Shown: positions 1-12,434 of the stretch, piece after piece
Numbering within the stretch: position 1 is the first letter of the stretch
Layout of the letters: each line of letters opens with the position of its first letter
Origin: Botryococcus braunii
Lineage: Eukaryota > Chlorophyta > Trebouxiophyceae
Direction of reading: 5' to 3'
Length of the DNA: 12,500 nucleotides
Assembly: GCA_002005505.1 (NCBI GenBank)
Contig: KV908404.1
Location: 254,009 to 266,508, forward strand
The notes under the pieces: model-generated
What the model saw: only the letters and a program-made list of their open reading frames with translations
Database searches by the model: none
What the model was told of the DNA's origin: nothing
Position numbers and translations under genes: made by a program

Positions 1-2
1 TG

Positions 3-111
3 CTTTCCCCTTTGCATGATCCTTATGTGCAAGAAAGGAACTGGAGAACGCATGGTACAGAGTGCGCCTTGACATCATACACAAACTTGTGCCTGGCGAT
101 GGAAATAGTGG
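3..111 (+). CDS. possible kinase N-lobe exon (subdomains IV-V), boundaries unresolved
   Basis: In the frame starting at base 3 the sequence is open until a TAA at about 147. It contains LSPLHDPYVQ and then TNLCLAMEIVDF. These resemble the 'L.HP.IV' segment and the 'nlcLvMEyv' hinge strand of a kinase N-lobe, which is what should precede the C-lobe exons downstream. The match is short and partial. I found no strong donor in the right phase: GT at 106 and 132 would be in phase with the next exon, but both are weak. The left end is cut by the window edge. Treat as a hint that the kinase reading begins off-window, not as a firm exon. Confidence 0.35.
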
Positions 112-303
112 ACTTCAGTTGGCTGGGGCTTCTTGTGGAACATTCTTAAAATTCAACTCTCCTGAAAGCATGCTCCTCCATGGGAGGCGTGGTGCTGGCT
201 TTCATGAAAGTATTCTGCAAAGTTTCCTGCAAGCTTCTGCAAGTGTCTCACATAGTTCAACCATTCCGACAACACCCTCTGAACTTTTAATTCTGCTTTA
301 CAG

Positions 304-351
304 GGGCTGTCCAAGATCCTGCAATCTAGTCGAACTCATGCATCGAACCTG
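304..351 (+). CDS. probable short kinase exon, subdomain V / helix D
   Basis: An acceptor-like TTTACAG ends at 303 and a good donor, CTG|GTGAGC, follows base 351. The 48-nt interval reads GLSKILQSSRTHASNL in phase 0 at both ends. The family pattern after the hinge is 'GSLs.lL', and LSKIL fits it. It also fits after the LAMEIVDF reading just upstream. The exon is short and the similarity is only a few residues. No following exon with helix E or HRD could be found before 744, which lowers confidence. Confidence 0.45.
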
Positions 352-2022
352 GTGAGCAGCCCCCACCACTCCCCTGGCCCCCTCGGGGCTTTGGAGGGCA
401 GCTGTCTTGCATGTGTAGCCTGTGTGCTGATTACCAGGAGCACTCTGGGTGGAGTGCTAGCATTGCTTGTTGGCTTGTAAGGTGCTTCATGAACGGGCAA
501 CTCTCGCATTGCACCTTTCCTGTTTCGCACACAGCTGTGCTTTGCAGAAATTCTCTGGGTCGTGGCTCCCATGCATAAGAGCTTTGACTCTCAATGCTGT
601 TGTAGCGTTGTCTGGATCCTGGCATCATTTGCTTTGAGGGCTGATTATTGCCACATGTACCATGGATGGGTTGCCATGCGTGCTTCGGGAGGAGATACAA
701 TATCGATTACAGCAAGGGAGGGAGGTTGTGGTGGGACATGCAGATGCCGGGTTCATTTACTTGGACGGCGCCTGAAGTGTTGGTATACGGACGCGCATCT
801 TACAAAGCCGATATTTTTTCCCTGGGCATGATTCTGTGGTAAGTCTTTGGGACTTTTGCGCAACTCTGATATGAAGAATCTTGTTGTTATGGCATTCGAT
901 GTGATGTACTTGCAGTTGTGCTGCAGTGATTTTGTGTTGTGTGAGTATCTCAATGTATCTCTTGCTATCTCTTAGTTACCTCTTGTTGCATGTCGAGCTT
1001 GGAACTGGCCATCACATTTCAGGAGGGCCTCTGAATTTGGGACTCACTTGTGGTGGTGCAGGGAACTTGTAACTGGAGAAGTTCCTCGTCGAGCATTCAT
1101 CCGGGATGTTAAGTGAGTCCCCCATGAAGTGTTCCCCTTCACATATCTGCTTGTTTGGCCTTGCCTGCAAGGTATATGGTCTCCAGCATTTCAACGTTCA
1201 AGTCTTGCAAGCACATATATTTACCCGTGGTTGCCTATTTGTGCCATTTGCAATGTGTGGACAGGCCTACCACCTTGAAGGATGCATATTTCAGGAATGT
1301 TTGTGAATGTACAAGTTAAAAGGAAAGTGGGTTTACACTTCTAGGCTGAGATTTGTCTCTCAGCACCTTTGATGCGCATGGGACTGTTAAGGTCGATGTG
1401 ATTGTGTCTCAAGGGTACTGTCATTGTCTGTCCTATTTTCTTTGTGCGGCTTTATGGAGACCGCCAGTTCAGGCACCCACATGGGCGAGAGAAACTGCCC
1501 CTGAAGATAACAGAATATGATCGTTCAAACAATTCAAAAAATGTCAGAATTTGGAGGATCATCTGCAACATTCCTTATTCCCAATGGGCAAGTAACAGAG
1601 CCTTTTGGACGCCCAGAATCAAGTATTTTGTCATTTACTTCAGTATGGCATTCCAAAAAGCTCCTCCCGCTGGCCGCGTCGCCCCGCCCTCTGGACATTC
1701 TTTTCTTCTTCTGCTTCCTTTGAATCATAGAGCCAATGGCGGAGCGAGGGGACGGCTGCCCATTTGAGGAGCATGGTGGTGATGGTGCGCAGGGTGCCTG
1801 AAGAGTGCCCACCTGCGGTGGAGGCGCTCTTTAAAAGCTGTATGCAGCAGGACCCATCGCTCAGGCCTACAGCAAAAGACGTAATTCGCACCCTGGCCTC
1901 CATCATGTCCATTGAACCAGCTTTTTCTACAGTCGTGGATCCAGCGCCCCTGGAGGACCAAGAAGTGCCGCAGAGGTATGCCTTTGCCCTCCCCCCCCCT
2001 CCCTCCCTCCCCCCCCCCCCCT

Positions 2023-2086
<64 letters not shown>

Positions 2087-3626
2087 TTTAAGTCTATGCA
2101 AAGATGGACACGCGGTGCAATGGGCAAGGAGGCGGGGAGAGGCAGACAGGTTTGTGGAGGTCGAAAAAGAGAGGAGGGGGTGAAGAGAAGAGAAGAGAGG
2201 TGAAACCTATGCCTTGGGAAGTGGAAATCTGAACGCTGCACGGGGTCCCTGCACTACTGACGCGGGGGGCTGCAGGTTGCGGGAGGCAGCTCTTCAGGAC
2301 CAAGGGCCCCCCTCTCCACCGGAGGGGATGGGCTCAGGGAACAACCTTAACTTTGGAGTCTCCATGCCCGGGGACCCCCTGCTGAAGAGTGCCAAGGGTT
2401 CAAGAGAGGCATCGGAAGACCTTTCAGAGGCCGGAAGGGCCTCGCAAGGCTCGGCCCTCTCCTGCCTTACATCCTCTGCTTCCTTCAATGGCCTGCAGTC
2501 TCAATGGAGCCTGCGCCCGCTGGAAAAGCCTCCCCCACCATTCAGCATAAGCTCGGCCGAGCGCATCCTGAGAGGGGAGGCTCTGACTTCTAGAGTGTCC
2601 GCAGACACGGTGACAGGCTTCTCCTCTGGTGACCTTTCTTCCCCAAAAGCAGGTCCAGCATACAAGCAATTGCCCCGTCTGAAAAGCGCACCCCTGCATG
2701 GCAATTTGGAGACAGAGCATCTGCGGGCCCCCTCAGGCCTCCTCCGCTCGGGTCCCAACCCCTTCGCGGATCCCGAGAAATTATCAGCGGCAAACCCTTT
2801 TTGCGGCCCGCTTGCGTCCTTCAATCCCTTTGCTGCAGTCAGCGAAACAATGGGTAGCAGGCCAAGTCTCACTTTCAGTCAGCAGTCTCGCACATCGTCT
2901 CTAAACACTGCGCCTGCCTCTTTCACGCTGGACAAGTCATTTGGTGAAATCACCGCTGAATCCAACGGGGCCGCTCGGCATGTTCGCTCTGGGATTGGCG
3001 GACTCTCTGGGAACCCAAGTGTGGTTGCGCTGTCATCCGTGAACTCATGTGACGAAACGGGTGCAGTGTCATTGCATCCTAGCTTGAACGGCTATGATGC
3101 CAAGGCAGCAGCAGGCGAGTCAAACCAAAGAGGCCTGGACCAAGCCTGGCCTGTCGCAGAGCTGCACGAAGAGCGGGTGGACTCGCTCGAGCGGGTGCCT
3201 GAAGGCAACGCGTCCGGCGATAAGCCCTTCTCGGATGTCTCTAAGACCGGCCCCACATTCCCTATGAGTGTCTTCCAAAGCTCTTCGCAGGGAGAGGACC
3301 CTGAAGAGCTGCCCGATGATGAAAGCGGGGCTCTGCCCCCCGGGGAACTGATGGACCAGCTTGACTTGGAGGAGGAACTGAAAGGTGTGAGTGTGGTGCC
3401 CAAGGTTCAGGGGCCAGCGCACTCTATGGGCTTGCCACACCATCATCGGGAGGGAAGGATGCCTCTGAACCGAGCCTCTGCTCCTGTAGAAGGTAGCCTT
3501 TGGAATAACCCTTTCAAGGAGTTTGCAAAGACGAGCTTTGGGCGGGTTACACAAGACTCGGCTGAGGTGGATGGCATCCCGTCCCCTACCAGCTCCAGGA
3601 TTTCCATCCAGAGATTGGGATTGTGA
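304..3626 (+). CDS. TKL-type protein kinase, 3' part of gene, with long Ser/Pro-rich NPF tail
   Basis: Seen: exons 744-838, 1062-1112, 1793-1975 and 2276-3626 join in consistent phase (2, 2, 2) over GT-AG introns 839-1061, 1113-1792 and 1976-2275. They read through GSFTWTAPEVL (activation segment and APE, 768-776), KADIFSLGMILWELVTG (helix F) and VPEECPPAVEALFKSCM, then QQDPSLRPTAKDV with the subdomain XI Arg at 1863-1865, and on to the TGA at 3624-3626. Family knowledge: these are kinase subdomains VIII-XI. The WTAPEVL and VPEECPP patterns are typical of plant and algal TKL Ser/Thr kinases, which phosphorylate cytoplasmic or membrane-linked partners. A 16-codon exon at 304-351 may supply subdomain V. 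The gene start lies left of the window. Odd: no HRD catalytic loop is visible between 352 and 743, so activity is unproven and a pseudokinase or decayed gene is possible. Substrate unknown. Confidence 0.78.
744..838 (+). CDS. kinase exon: activation segment end, APE and helix F start
   Basis: Acceptor ACATGCAG ends at 743 and donor G|GTAAGT starts at 839. The exon begins at phase 0 and encodes GSFTWTAPEVL followed by KADIFSLGMIL, so it carries the P+1 loop, the APE glutamate (774-776) and the helix F aspartate. The reading frame also stays open upstream to 645. There it gives NIDYSKGG, whose Asp (705-707) lies 21 residues before the Ala of APE. That is the spacing expected for a DFG motif, so the true exon may start earlier than 744. 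No good acceptor is visible between 645 and 700. Confidence 0.8.
1976..2275 (+). other. kinase intron with C-tract and (TG)30
   Basis: The donor is CAGAG|GTATGC and the acceptor GGGGCTGCAG. Removing the intron rejoins a split Arg codon (AG|G) and runs straight into the large last exon, so phase supports it strongly. Inside, a C/CCCT tract begins about 12 nt after the donor. It is followed by CTCTC and then a perfect TG repeat at 2026-2085. Confidence 0.8.
2026..2085 (+). repeat. (TG)30 microsatellite
   Basis: Sixty bases of uninterrupted TG follow a C-rich and CT run from about 1987. It lies wholly inside the 300-nt intron before the kinase tail exon. Length polymorphism is likely. Confidence 0.95.
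2276..3626 (+). CDS. last kinase exon: Ser/Pro-rich tail with four NPF motifs
   Basis: This is one open exon of 449 codons plus the completing base of a split Arg, ending in TGA at 3624-3626. The composition is rich in Ser, Pro, Gly and Ala, with no recognisable folded domain, and is probably disordered. NPF tripeptides are encoded at 2757-2765, 2793-2801, 2823-2831 and 3507-3515. The first three lie within 25 residues (NPFADPEKL, ANPFCGP, FNPFAAV). An acidic patch (DPEELPDDESG, then LDLEEELKG) lies around 3298-3390. Known biology: NPF is the ligand of EH domains in endocytic adaptors (Eps15, EHD), and kinases with endocytic-motif tails (AAK1, GAK, yeast Ark/Prk) act in clathrin and actin patch control. 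Inference: the tail may recruit the kinase to endocytic machinery. Unrelated tails can contain NPF by chance. Confidence 0.8.
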
Positions 3627-4440
3627 TCATAGTCAGCTTCTTCATCTTCCTTCCTTGTGTGGTATTCTTGTGGCATCCCGTCGAGTGTTGGAGCTTCTGG
3701 GCCACCACCGCCGTCGTTTGGTCCCCCCCCCCCCTTCTCTTTTTTCTGTACAGGAAGTACATTGTGCTCGTCGCAGACCAGCGAGGACCAGGAATTCAAA
3801 GGCTGGCTGCGACGTTTGTCAGCGAGTGGGTTTTGTTGAGACTCCTTGGTTTTGCATGGAGTCATCTCTTGGATGTGCACACGGGAGGTTCCCATTTTTA
3901 TGTGGGAAAAGAGGCAGGCCCGCCTGCACCAAGGTTATGTCACTGCGGAGGCTTAGCAGAGAAGTTTTGCGGACACGGTGGATCTGTACATGTGTCCCTT
4001 ACGAGCTCGACTTGAGTTCGGTCGAGCATTCTTAGCAGTGCGCGCCTGGTTCTATTTTGAGGCGAGGGACATTGTGGAGTGGTTGTATGAGTGTGCACTC
4101 TCTCTTGCTGATGTTGAGACGGCGTGTCCCTTAAGCAAAAGACGCTGAGAACCTTTTTTACACTGTTCTCCTTTTGAGTCGGGCCTTTGTCTGGTATTTG
4201 TCCAAATGGTGCACTCAAAAGCGTGCTTGGATTCGGCATTCGCAAGAATGGAAATATTTGTTATAGTATGCAGGGGCTTGATGACGACCCTGACGTGTTG
4301 TCTTCATAATGTGGCAGTTGCCCTTGTCTTCATAATGTGGCAGTTGCCCTTGGGCGTAAGCACTGCTGCTGCTTTCGCATTAGTAAGGGTGCAAGCTTTG
4401 CGGCTGCTTTCAAGGTATTGCGTTCTTCTAACATGCCTGT
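3627..4440 (+). other. probable 3' UTR / downstream flank of the kinase gene
   Basis: No convincing coding sequence on either strand. It contains a 13-C tract at about 3723, a strong acceptor-like sequence (pyrimidine run then CTGTACAG ending 3753), and a perfect 26-bp tandem duplication at 4300-4351. The end of the transcript is not identifiable; I see no clear polyadenylation signal close to the stop. Confidence 0.4.
4300..4351 (+). repeat. perfect 26-bp tandem duplication
   Basis: The 26-base unit beginning GTCTTCATAATG and ending TTGCCCTT occurs at 4300-4325 and again, with no spacer and no mismatch, at 4326-4351. The two bases before unit 1 also match the end of the unit. This looks like a recent slippage or repair duplication in non-coding DNA. 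Confidence 0.95.
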
Positions 4441-4759
4441 AGGACCCTCCCTGAGCTGGAAATCTCAGTCAGTTGCTCTGGGTTTGTGGTTCTAAGTTCG
4501 ACTGCTGACTGTGAAGTAGGTTCCCGAGGGCCTCGGGATTGGTTGCATGTACAAGGTAGTAGCACTGGCTCTCATGACCAGGGTTTCAACTACCGTTTTG
4601 TGGCGAGCTGTTGAACTTGAAAGTGCTTTTGCCATAATTGAAGTGCTAGGAATGCTTTCTTTGGCGTTGTGGGAACTCTTATCGAGTCTGGAACATACCA
4701 TGGTGTTCCTCCGAATGGCAATGTGACGCTGTACCTCAAGCCTCTGCAGGTGCATGCGC

Positions 4760-4820
4760 GTATGCAGAGCAGATGCAGAGCATCGCGCAGATGCAGAGCG
4801 CAGACGCAGAGCATGCATGA
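4760..4820 (+). repeat. imperfect GCAGAGC / CAGATGC short tandem cluster
   Basis: Around sixty bases are built from repeated GCAGAGC, CAGATGC and CGCAGA(C/T)GCAGA words, flanked by GCATGC on both sides. The repeats are imperfect, with periods of about 12-19 nt. No coding frame through it is convincing. Confidence 0.7.
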
Positions 4821-5128
4821 CGCCAGGTGCATTCACAAGAAGTATGTACAAGCCATCCACGACTGTTTGCATGCAGATGAGTGTTTTGCAAGTCCGTGCC
4901 AAATGGGGCTGAGGACGAGGGCAATTGCAAGTTGGTATCTTGGCAACGAGGGACGTTCCACTTTATGCTTATCCCGACGAATGAAGCTTATCAGCTGATC
5001 AATGAAGTGAAGCTGTTCATGAACAGAACTTGGCTTAACATTTGGGGTCCGTCGCAAAGGTCAGTGGGCTGGTCTAGAGTCTGTGTCCGTTGAATTCTGC
5101 AGTACACTTTTTATTGATTGAGCACGGC

Positions 5129-5153
5129 AGAGGCTCTTTTAAAAGGAGCCTCT
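5129..5153. other. inverted repeat, 12-bp stem with one bulge
   Basis: AGAGGCTCTTTT (5129-5140) is followed directly by its reverse complement with one extra G (5141-5153). As RNA it could form a near-loopless hairpin or cruciform. It lies in the gene-poor stretch; no function is evident. Confidence 0.6.
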
Positions 5154-6254
5154 TCCATTTTCCCCCGCATCCCCGAATCGCTGTTCCCACAAGAATATGT
5201 GGTAGAGAGCACTTGAATATATGCTCAAGCTAGATCATGCTAGGCTTGTAATATCGCAGCTGGCTTGCCGCAGTTGGCGTGTCTTTGCGGTCTCATTACG
5301 GTTCAACCGGCACGGATGTTGTTATGCGTCAACACTTTAAATGCACGGCTCCGTTACTGACGAGTTTAGCATGGGAGGGGTGCTCCTGGAAGGGGTGTGT
5401 TTTTGCGGTGTCAAATACCTTTCAATGTTTGAAGAAGAATTGGAACCCCACTTGCTGGGATGCAAAACAGTTGGGAGAGGAAAAATTTTGCCTCTCGTCG
5501 TTGACGCTCCACGTTGAACATGATGGTGCCAATGCGTTGAACATCAGGGAACGTTCCTGCCCCGCATACCCTAATGTTCAAGGCGGGGCACAAGCAGCTT
5601 GCTGCCGAAGAGGGCGAGTACAAAAGTCAAAGGAAAACAGGCTTCCAGGTCTGACAGTAGGCCTGTTACCATGAATGATACATTGATCATTAACATATTT
5701 CTCGCCGGCGTACTCGTATGTGCATGAATATGAACTTGTGAGCACCGGTGCGCATACAATGGTGCACCAATTAAATGTGAAGAAACAAATGTGTGTGTCT
5801 GGAATGCCTGCCACTCCAAGCCTTTGAACCTGTTGAGGGTGCTCCATTTCTGTCCTTACTTTGGTTACCTAACCCAAACTTTTCTGAGCATGCCAGAACT
5901 GCAGTGGGGGCAGCACTGTGAGATTTATGAGAATGAGAAGCTTGCTGTGGGGTGTCCACTTTAACACATGTTACAGAAATTTCCATAAAAGCACGCTTGT
6001 TCCCCTAGAGATGCTCTTTACCAACAACTTGCGGACAATTTGATCGACCAAAACTCTACTGATCCAGCCTCTCGCGCTTGCACATATGCAGGCTTTGGCA
6101 GAGAGTAAGATTTCGTCGTCTTGATTGGTTGCTGACATGTTCGTTCTTCTGGGTCAAAACTCTTGGTACACTTTGAGGATATGGCACACATACATTTGGC
6201 TAATAGGCAAAACTAGCTCGGAGTGCGCAGAGGTAAAGCCCATCCGCTGTGAAT

Positions 6255-6275
6255 AGCATGCCCAAAGGGCATGCT
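6255..6275. other. perfect hairpin, 9-bp stem and AAA loop
   Basis: AGCATGCCC, AAA, GGGCATGCT: the arms are exact reverse complements. There is no T-run after it and no gene close by, so a terminator role is not supported. Confidence 0.7.
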
Positions 6276-6450
6276 GATGTATGCAGGCTAGGGGATTTTG
6301 GTGGTCCTTGGCATCACGGCAAAGGAGCAACGTCTGAAATTCGGTAAAATCCCCAAAACATGTGCAAGGAGGGCTCCATAGTGAGCCCCATAGCGCCGCT
6401 TCAACATCCCATGCACCTCACTGGCACAAGGGCACCCCACCAAAAAAGGC

Positions 6451-6488
6451 GGGGGGGGGGGGGGGGGTGGGTAGGGAGGGAGGGAGGG
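6451..6488 (+). repeat. G17 tract and GGGA repeats, G-quadruplex-capable
   Basis: A run of 17 G is followed by TGGG, TAGGG and several AGGG units. The spacing satisfies the usual four-tract G-quadruplex pattern many times over. It lies about 870 nt beyond the stop codon of the minus-strand gene. Confidence 0.9.
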
Positions 6489-7157
6489 AGAGATGAGAGG
6501 GAGAGCTCTCTGAAGTCAGAGCGAACACATCAAAACATCGGACTTTGCAAAAACATTACATTCAACACTTTGATGACGAAAGCTTGCAGAACGGCAGTCG
6601 ATGATTAAAGCAATGAGTCTAGTCTTCTCCCTTTGAATACCTGACGCCTCTTCGTCGGCAACAAGTGGGTAGTGACGGGGTCACGGTCGGGATTCCCCTC
6701 ATGGCAAACCCGTCCACAAATTCAAATGCGCTAACCGGAGGACATGGCGAGGACGACCATGTACGACCTGGAGCTCGAAGCTGAACAAAACCAGGAAGTT
6801 TGGAGTTAACCTGTCCAACCCCTTCGCCCCCTAAAGGGAGCTAAATGATGAATGCACCCAGCCCGCCGCCACAAGCACTTTCACATGGAAACCAGGCCAC
6901 GCGTCTCCACGGATATCTAGACTCTGCAAGAGTACTCTTTTTCTAGTACTGGGGTGCACCTCAGCGAGTAACCAATACATGGCCACCACATCCACATGAA
7001 GAGGGATGACACTTGCTCACACGGGCAACAACGCCCTACATAAATAAATTCAAAGAGTGCGAGTGCACCCTACCGGTGTTCAGGCAGCTCTACTGCCAAA
7101 TACTTCTTATGCCCTTCAAGCAACACTTCCCAGCCGTCAACCACTAGCAGTACTTTG

Positions 7158-7202
7158 CTGCTCGACACAGCAAACCAGCAGTACTGCTCGACACAGCAAA
7201 CC
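7158..7202 (+). repeat. two 19-bp direct repeats, 26 nt apart
   Basis: CTGCTCGACACAGCAAACC occurs at 7158-7176 and 7184-7202. The flanking AGCAGTACT is also partly duplicated, so this is a slightly degenerate 26-nt tandem. It is non-coding and lies just beyond the 3' end of the minus-strand gene. Confidence 0.9.
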
Positions 7203-7353
7203 TGCTCAGCAGAAGCATGAGACGCCTATTCTCCCCGAAAAAGCCCACTCAGTAGTGTGGCGACAATCTGCCGCCCATGGCTCGCCACCCTCGACTCGCC
7301 ACACATAAAAACGCCAGCAGAGTTAGCGATGTGCGGGGCCCGACAGCCCTCCC

Positions 7354-11078
<3,725 letters not shown>

Positions 11079-11100
11079 ACCCCTTCCCCACCTGCCATAC

Positions 11101-11525
<425 letters not shown>

Positions 11526-12434
11526 CCACATTCCAATATTTTCATAACCCCTTTCCCATATACAGGCGGGACATTACGAAGAAGAAGAATAACGAGGACA
11601 ATGGACGACAATGAGGATGTTGATGGTGAAGACGACGAGGACAGGAGGTCAACGACAGAATGAGTCCCTGGTCGCATCCATTCATGTGGTGGGGAAAGAC
11701 GGAGAACCAGATGGCAAGGCCCCAAACGGGCCCAGGGCATGTACCTCAGAGTAGTGGCCTCCCAGGGAGTCAGATTGGTGCTGTCCCCGAGATCGGCAGG
11801 TGCACTTGGGGGCGGTACCGCAAGGTCTCCCACGGCCCGTACTGCAACCTAGCATCAGCATGGCTACCTTGCTTCAGCCTCTCGGGTCTCCCTTTGTGCA
11901 CAAAAGACAACAGCATGCTTGCAACCCCACAAGGGCTCAGAATTGGCCATGCACGCGGGCTTGAACATTTTTCTGTTTGCCTTTCATCCTCTGCTCACTC
12001 CAGTACTTGATACCCCCCCCCCCGGGCGCCCGGGGGGACAGCCTTTCTCTTGATTAACTTAGGAAGGTTGCAGTCAGGGCACGATTGCCACTTGCAGCGA
12101 CTGTTGACATTCTTGCAACATTATAATCAGGAAAATTGGCCCACTAGCATGCTGATTTTGTCATCGACCTTCCTTATTGGTTTCTGACCAACTTTTAAAA
12201 TCATGTTCTAAGCAACTTTGCAAACATGGCCTGCTGTCAAGCCTTTTCATTCCCAAGCATTGCACAATTTCCGAAACTGCCAGTCACATTAGAGTCTCTC
12301 TGTTGTTTGTAGATTTTAGCTGCTCCCGGGATGGAGGTAGGGTTTCACCCTACAGCTGATTACCTCATGTCTGGGAGCGGGCTGTACGATAAAGTGGCCC
12401 ACGCCCAACTGTTCAGAACGTCCAGACTTGAGAT
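11526..12434. other. gap between possible divergent genes, no recognisable gene
   Basis: Open frames here (for example 11660-12010 +) have no familiar motif. An acidic Asp/Glu-rich peptide of 20 codons at 11601-11663 (+) probably reflects a GAC/GAG-rich stretch. A perfect GC palindrome lies at 12018-12037. Confidence 0.4.
12018..12037. other. perfect 20-bp GC palindrome
   Basis: CCCCCCGGGCGCCCGGGGGG is identical to its reverse complement and sits at the end of a longer C-run starting at 12013. It may simply be an inverted homopolymer slip; no function is evident. Confidence 0.8.

Larger units (their letters stand above)
4441..7353. other. intergenic stretch without recognisable genes
   Basis: Open frames here are short, overlap on both strands and show no family pattern I recognise. 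The stretch holds a cluster of GCAGAGC/CAGATGC motifs (4760-4820), a bulged 12-bp hairpin (5129-5153), a perfect 9-bp-stem hairpin (6255-6275), a G-rich tract (6451-6488) and a direct repeat near 7158-7202. The right end probably includes the 3' UTR of the minus-strand gene. Confidence 0.5.

Noticed and set aside
1402..1767. Open frame inside the second kinase intron
   Set aside because: It lies between two exons whose phases join perfectly, has no recognisable motif, and competes with other open frames over the same bases.
4440..4515. A tRNA gene
   Set aside because: A-box and B-box-like words exist, but the acceptor, D and T stems do not pair and the spacing is too short.
4523..4537. Short hairpin CCCGAG-GGC-CTCGGG
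   Set aside because: A six-bp stem is expected by chance at this length and GC content, and there is no T-run or gene context.
4669..4998. 109-codon plus-strand frame
   Set aside because: It runs through the CAGATGC/GCAGAGC cluster, which explains its composition. No motif is recognised and overlapping minus-strand frames are equally open.
6744..6809. 21-codon plus-strand frame opening MARTTMYDLELEAEQ
   Set aside because: The composition looks protein-like and faintly suggests a decayed element, but it is too short, has no recognisable relative and no clear splice sites around it.
7158..7202. A CRISPR array
   Set aside because: There are only two repeat copies with a 7-nt gap in eukaryotic non-coding DNA, so it is a small tandem duplication.
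11601..11663. Acidic Asp/Glu-rich 20-codon peptide on the + strand
   Set aside because: It is explained by a GAC/GAG-rich low-complexity stretch; no splice or start context supports it beyond a TACAG upstream.
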